From Auanema rhodensis (taxonomy: Eukaryota > Nematoda > Chromadorea > Rhabditida > Rhabditidae), in assembly GCA_964057225.1 (NCBI GenBank), contig OZ059896.1, forward strand, positions 2,976,001 to 3,040,000: a stretch of DNA of 64,000 nucleotides, read 5' to 3'. The first letter of the stretch is position 1. Each line of letters opens with the position of its first letter. Of the stretch, positions 62,702-64,000 are shown one piece after another. Position numbers and translations under genes: made by a program. The notes under the pieces were generated by a model. That model saw only the letters and a program-made list of their open reading frames with translations. It was not told the DNA's origin and searched no databases.

Positions 62702-64000
62702 GATCTGTGTTATGAGATTTGCGCTAGCTTAAAAATGCACCGAGATATCAACTGATATAAGTTCACACTTATATCCTCGATTTTCACCCTGAAGAATTAA
62801 TTTTTTCGTTGAATAACATTGTCCATCGTTTTTGCCTTGAAAAAAGGAATCTAAAAACATCTACTTTTTGCTAAATTATTTTGAAATTTTTCGAAAAAAT
62901 TTTTGTCAAAATGTTTTTGGAAGCAATTTTGAGTGTACATGGAAACTCAACATACACTAATGCATCATTTTTCAAACGATCATAACTAATTTTTGTATTC
63001 AGCTTTTTTCAATGTAGTATAGTGCATTCGATGCGGATTTTTATGCTGCGTCGATCTGTGTTATCAGATTTGCGCTAGCTTAAAAATGCACCGAGATATC
63101 AACTGATATAAGTTTACACTTATATCCTCGATTTTCACCCTGAAGAAATAATTTTTTCGTTGAATAACATTGTCCATCGTTTTTGCCTTGAAAAAAGGAA
63201 TCTAAAAACATCTACTTTTTGCTAAATTATTTTGAAATTTTTCGAAAAAATTTTTGTCAAAATGTTTTTGGAAGCAATTTTGAGTGTACATGGAAACTCA
63301 ACATACACTAATGCATCATTTTTCAAACGATCATAACTAATTTTTGTATTTAGCGTTTCTCAATGTAGTATAGTGCATTCGATGCGGATTTTTAAGTTGC
63401 GTCGATCTGTACTATCAGATTTGCGCTAGCTTGAAAATGCACCGAGATATCAACTGATATAAGTTCACACCTATATCCTCGATTTTCACCCTGAAGAATT
63501 AATTTTTTCGTTAAATAACATTGTCTATCGTTTTTGCCTTGAAAAAAGGAATCTAAAAACATCTACTTTTTGCTAAATTATTTTGAAATTTTTCGAAAAA
63601 ATTTTTGTCAAAATGTTTTTGGAAGCAATTTTGAGTGTACATGGAAACTCAACATACACTAATGCATCATTTTTCAAACGATCATAACTAATTTTTGTAT
63701 TTAGCTTTTCTCAATGTTATATAGTGCATTCGATGCGGATTTTTAAGCTGCGTCGATCTGTGTTATCAGATTTGCGCTAGCTTAAAAATGCACCGAGATA
63801 TCAACTGATATAAGTTCACACTTATATCCTCGATTTTCACCCTGAAGAATTAATTTTTTCGTTGAATAACATTGTCCATCGTTTTTGCCTTGAAAAAAGG
63901 AATCTAAAAACATCTACTTTTTGCTAAATTATTCTCAAATTTTTCGAAAAAATTTTTGTCAAAATGTTTTTGGAAGCAATTTTGAGTGTACATGGAAACT
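62702..64000 (+). repeat. Five-monomer higher-order unit, copy 2, cut by window end
   Basis: Units 62702, 63053, 63404 and the 246-bp start of 63755 repeat 60947-62245 with a 1,755-bp shift (ATTCTCAAATTT at 63931 versus 62176). The window ends inside the array at monomer position 246, with no sign of decay or flanking sequence. The array therefore continues to the right. Confidence 0.87.

Larger units (their letters stand above)
1..64000 (+). repeat. 351-bp tandem satellite array (183 units)
   Basis: The whole window is a direct tandem array with a 351-bp period. Unit starts (GATC of TGCGTC|GATCTG) fall at 1, 352, 703, 1054 and so on to 63755, and I followed the register through the full window. 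Most units are 351 bp. A group of 350-bp units lacks one T in a T-run; single 349-, 350- and 352-bp variants also occur, and one unit has lost 115 bp. Orientation never flips. Unit 1 has 58 C and 50 G, about 31% G+C. No unique sequence separates units, so the window contains no gene-sized non-repeat stretch. By comparison with known eukaryotic satellites this is most likely centromeric or pericentromeric heterochromatin; chromosomal position cannot be seen here. The family is not one I can name. Confidence 0.98.

Noticed and set aside
1-64000. CRISPR array
   Set aside because: The repeats are contiguous 351-bp units with no unique spacers, unlike the short repeats and unique spacers of CRISPR.
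1-64000. Known Drosophila 359-bp (1.688) or beetle 360-bp satellite
   Set aside because: Length and AT-richness are similar, but I see no matching sequence blocks beyond generic A/T tracts. Only a database alignment could settle relationship.

Overview
The window is one uninterrupted satellite DNA array. From the first base to the last it is a head-to-tail tandem repeat of a ~351-bp monomer, always in the same orientation. Taking the GATC of the 'TGCGTC|GATCTG' boundary as monomer position 1, I count 183 units. The last (63755-64000) is cut by the window edge, and one internal unit (57540-57786) is truncated. I found no protein-coding gene, RNA gene, transposon, CRISPR array or non-satellite spacer. 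Open frames are all short (under about 80 codons), lie inside the repeat and carry no recognisable domain.

Organism: the pattern (AT-rich monomer, about 31% G+C in unit 1; length near two nucleosome repeats; tens of kb without interruption; nested higher-order repeats) is that of eukaryotic centromeric or pericentromeric satellite. CpG is not depleted (10 in unit 1 against about 8.3 expected), which fits a lightly methylated invertebrate genome such as an insect better than a vertebrate. This is inference; I do not recognise the family and cannot name the species.

Monomer anatomy (positions in unit 1): a 9-bp perfect inverted repeat with a 4-nt loop at 53-74; A/T tracts at 100-217, with an AT-rich palindrome centred on TTTTTCGAAAAA (186-197); two overlapping, mutually exclusive inverted repeats at 228-257; a low-variation stretch about 232-290; and a hypervariable end (about 296-345 and 4-35) carrying most subfamily markers.

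Layout: 1-6663 is dominated by 'GTGTTATCAG' monomers with an AAGCTTT 3' part and by a 350-bp subfamily (B) that alternates with them; a 4-monomer block (1756-3158) recurs at 5261-6663. 7015-21640 holds three successive copies of a giant higher-order unit (15, 14 and about 10.5 monomers) sharing the same ordered private variants, with an extra 702-bp dimer between copies 2 and 3. 21403-26313 holds a 3-monomer (1,053-bp) repeat and a diverged fragment of the giant unit. 26314-36139 has 4- to 6-monomer higher-order units marked by 'GATGTGTACT' and 'TATCAAATTT' monomers. 36140-41404 is more homogeneous, marked by 'GCTCGAAAATGC' and 'GGATTATTAAG'. 41405-55443 is built from units whose first monomer carries 'GATCGGTG', spaced 3, 6, 10 and 12 monomers apart, including a ~3-kb block repeated 4,211 bp away with only two differences seen by eye. 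56848-60595 is a 5-monomer tandem duplication whose first copy later lost 115 bp. 60947-64000 is a 1,755-bp five-monomer repeat still running at the window end.

Nothing here works as a gene set. The content is the array's structure and its record of unequal exchange, conversion and replication slippage. Both edges lie inside the array. All counts and coordinates were worked out by hand; boundaries of duplicated blocks are approximate because they lie inside homologous monomers.
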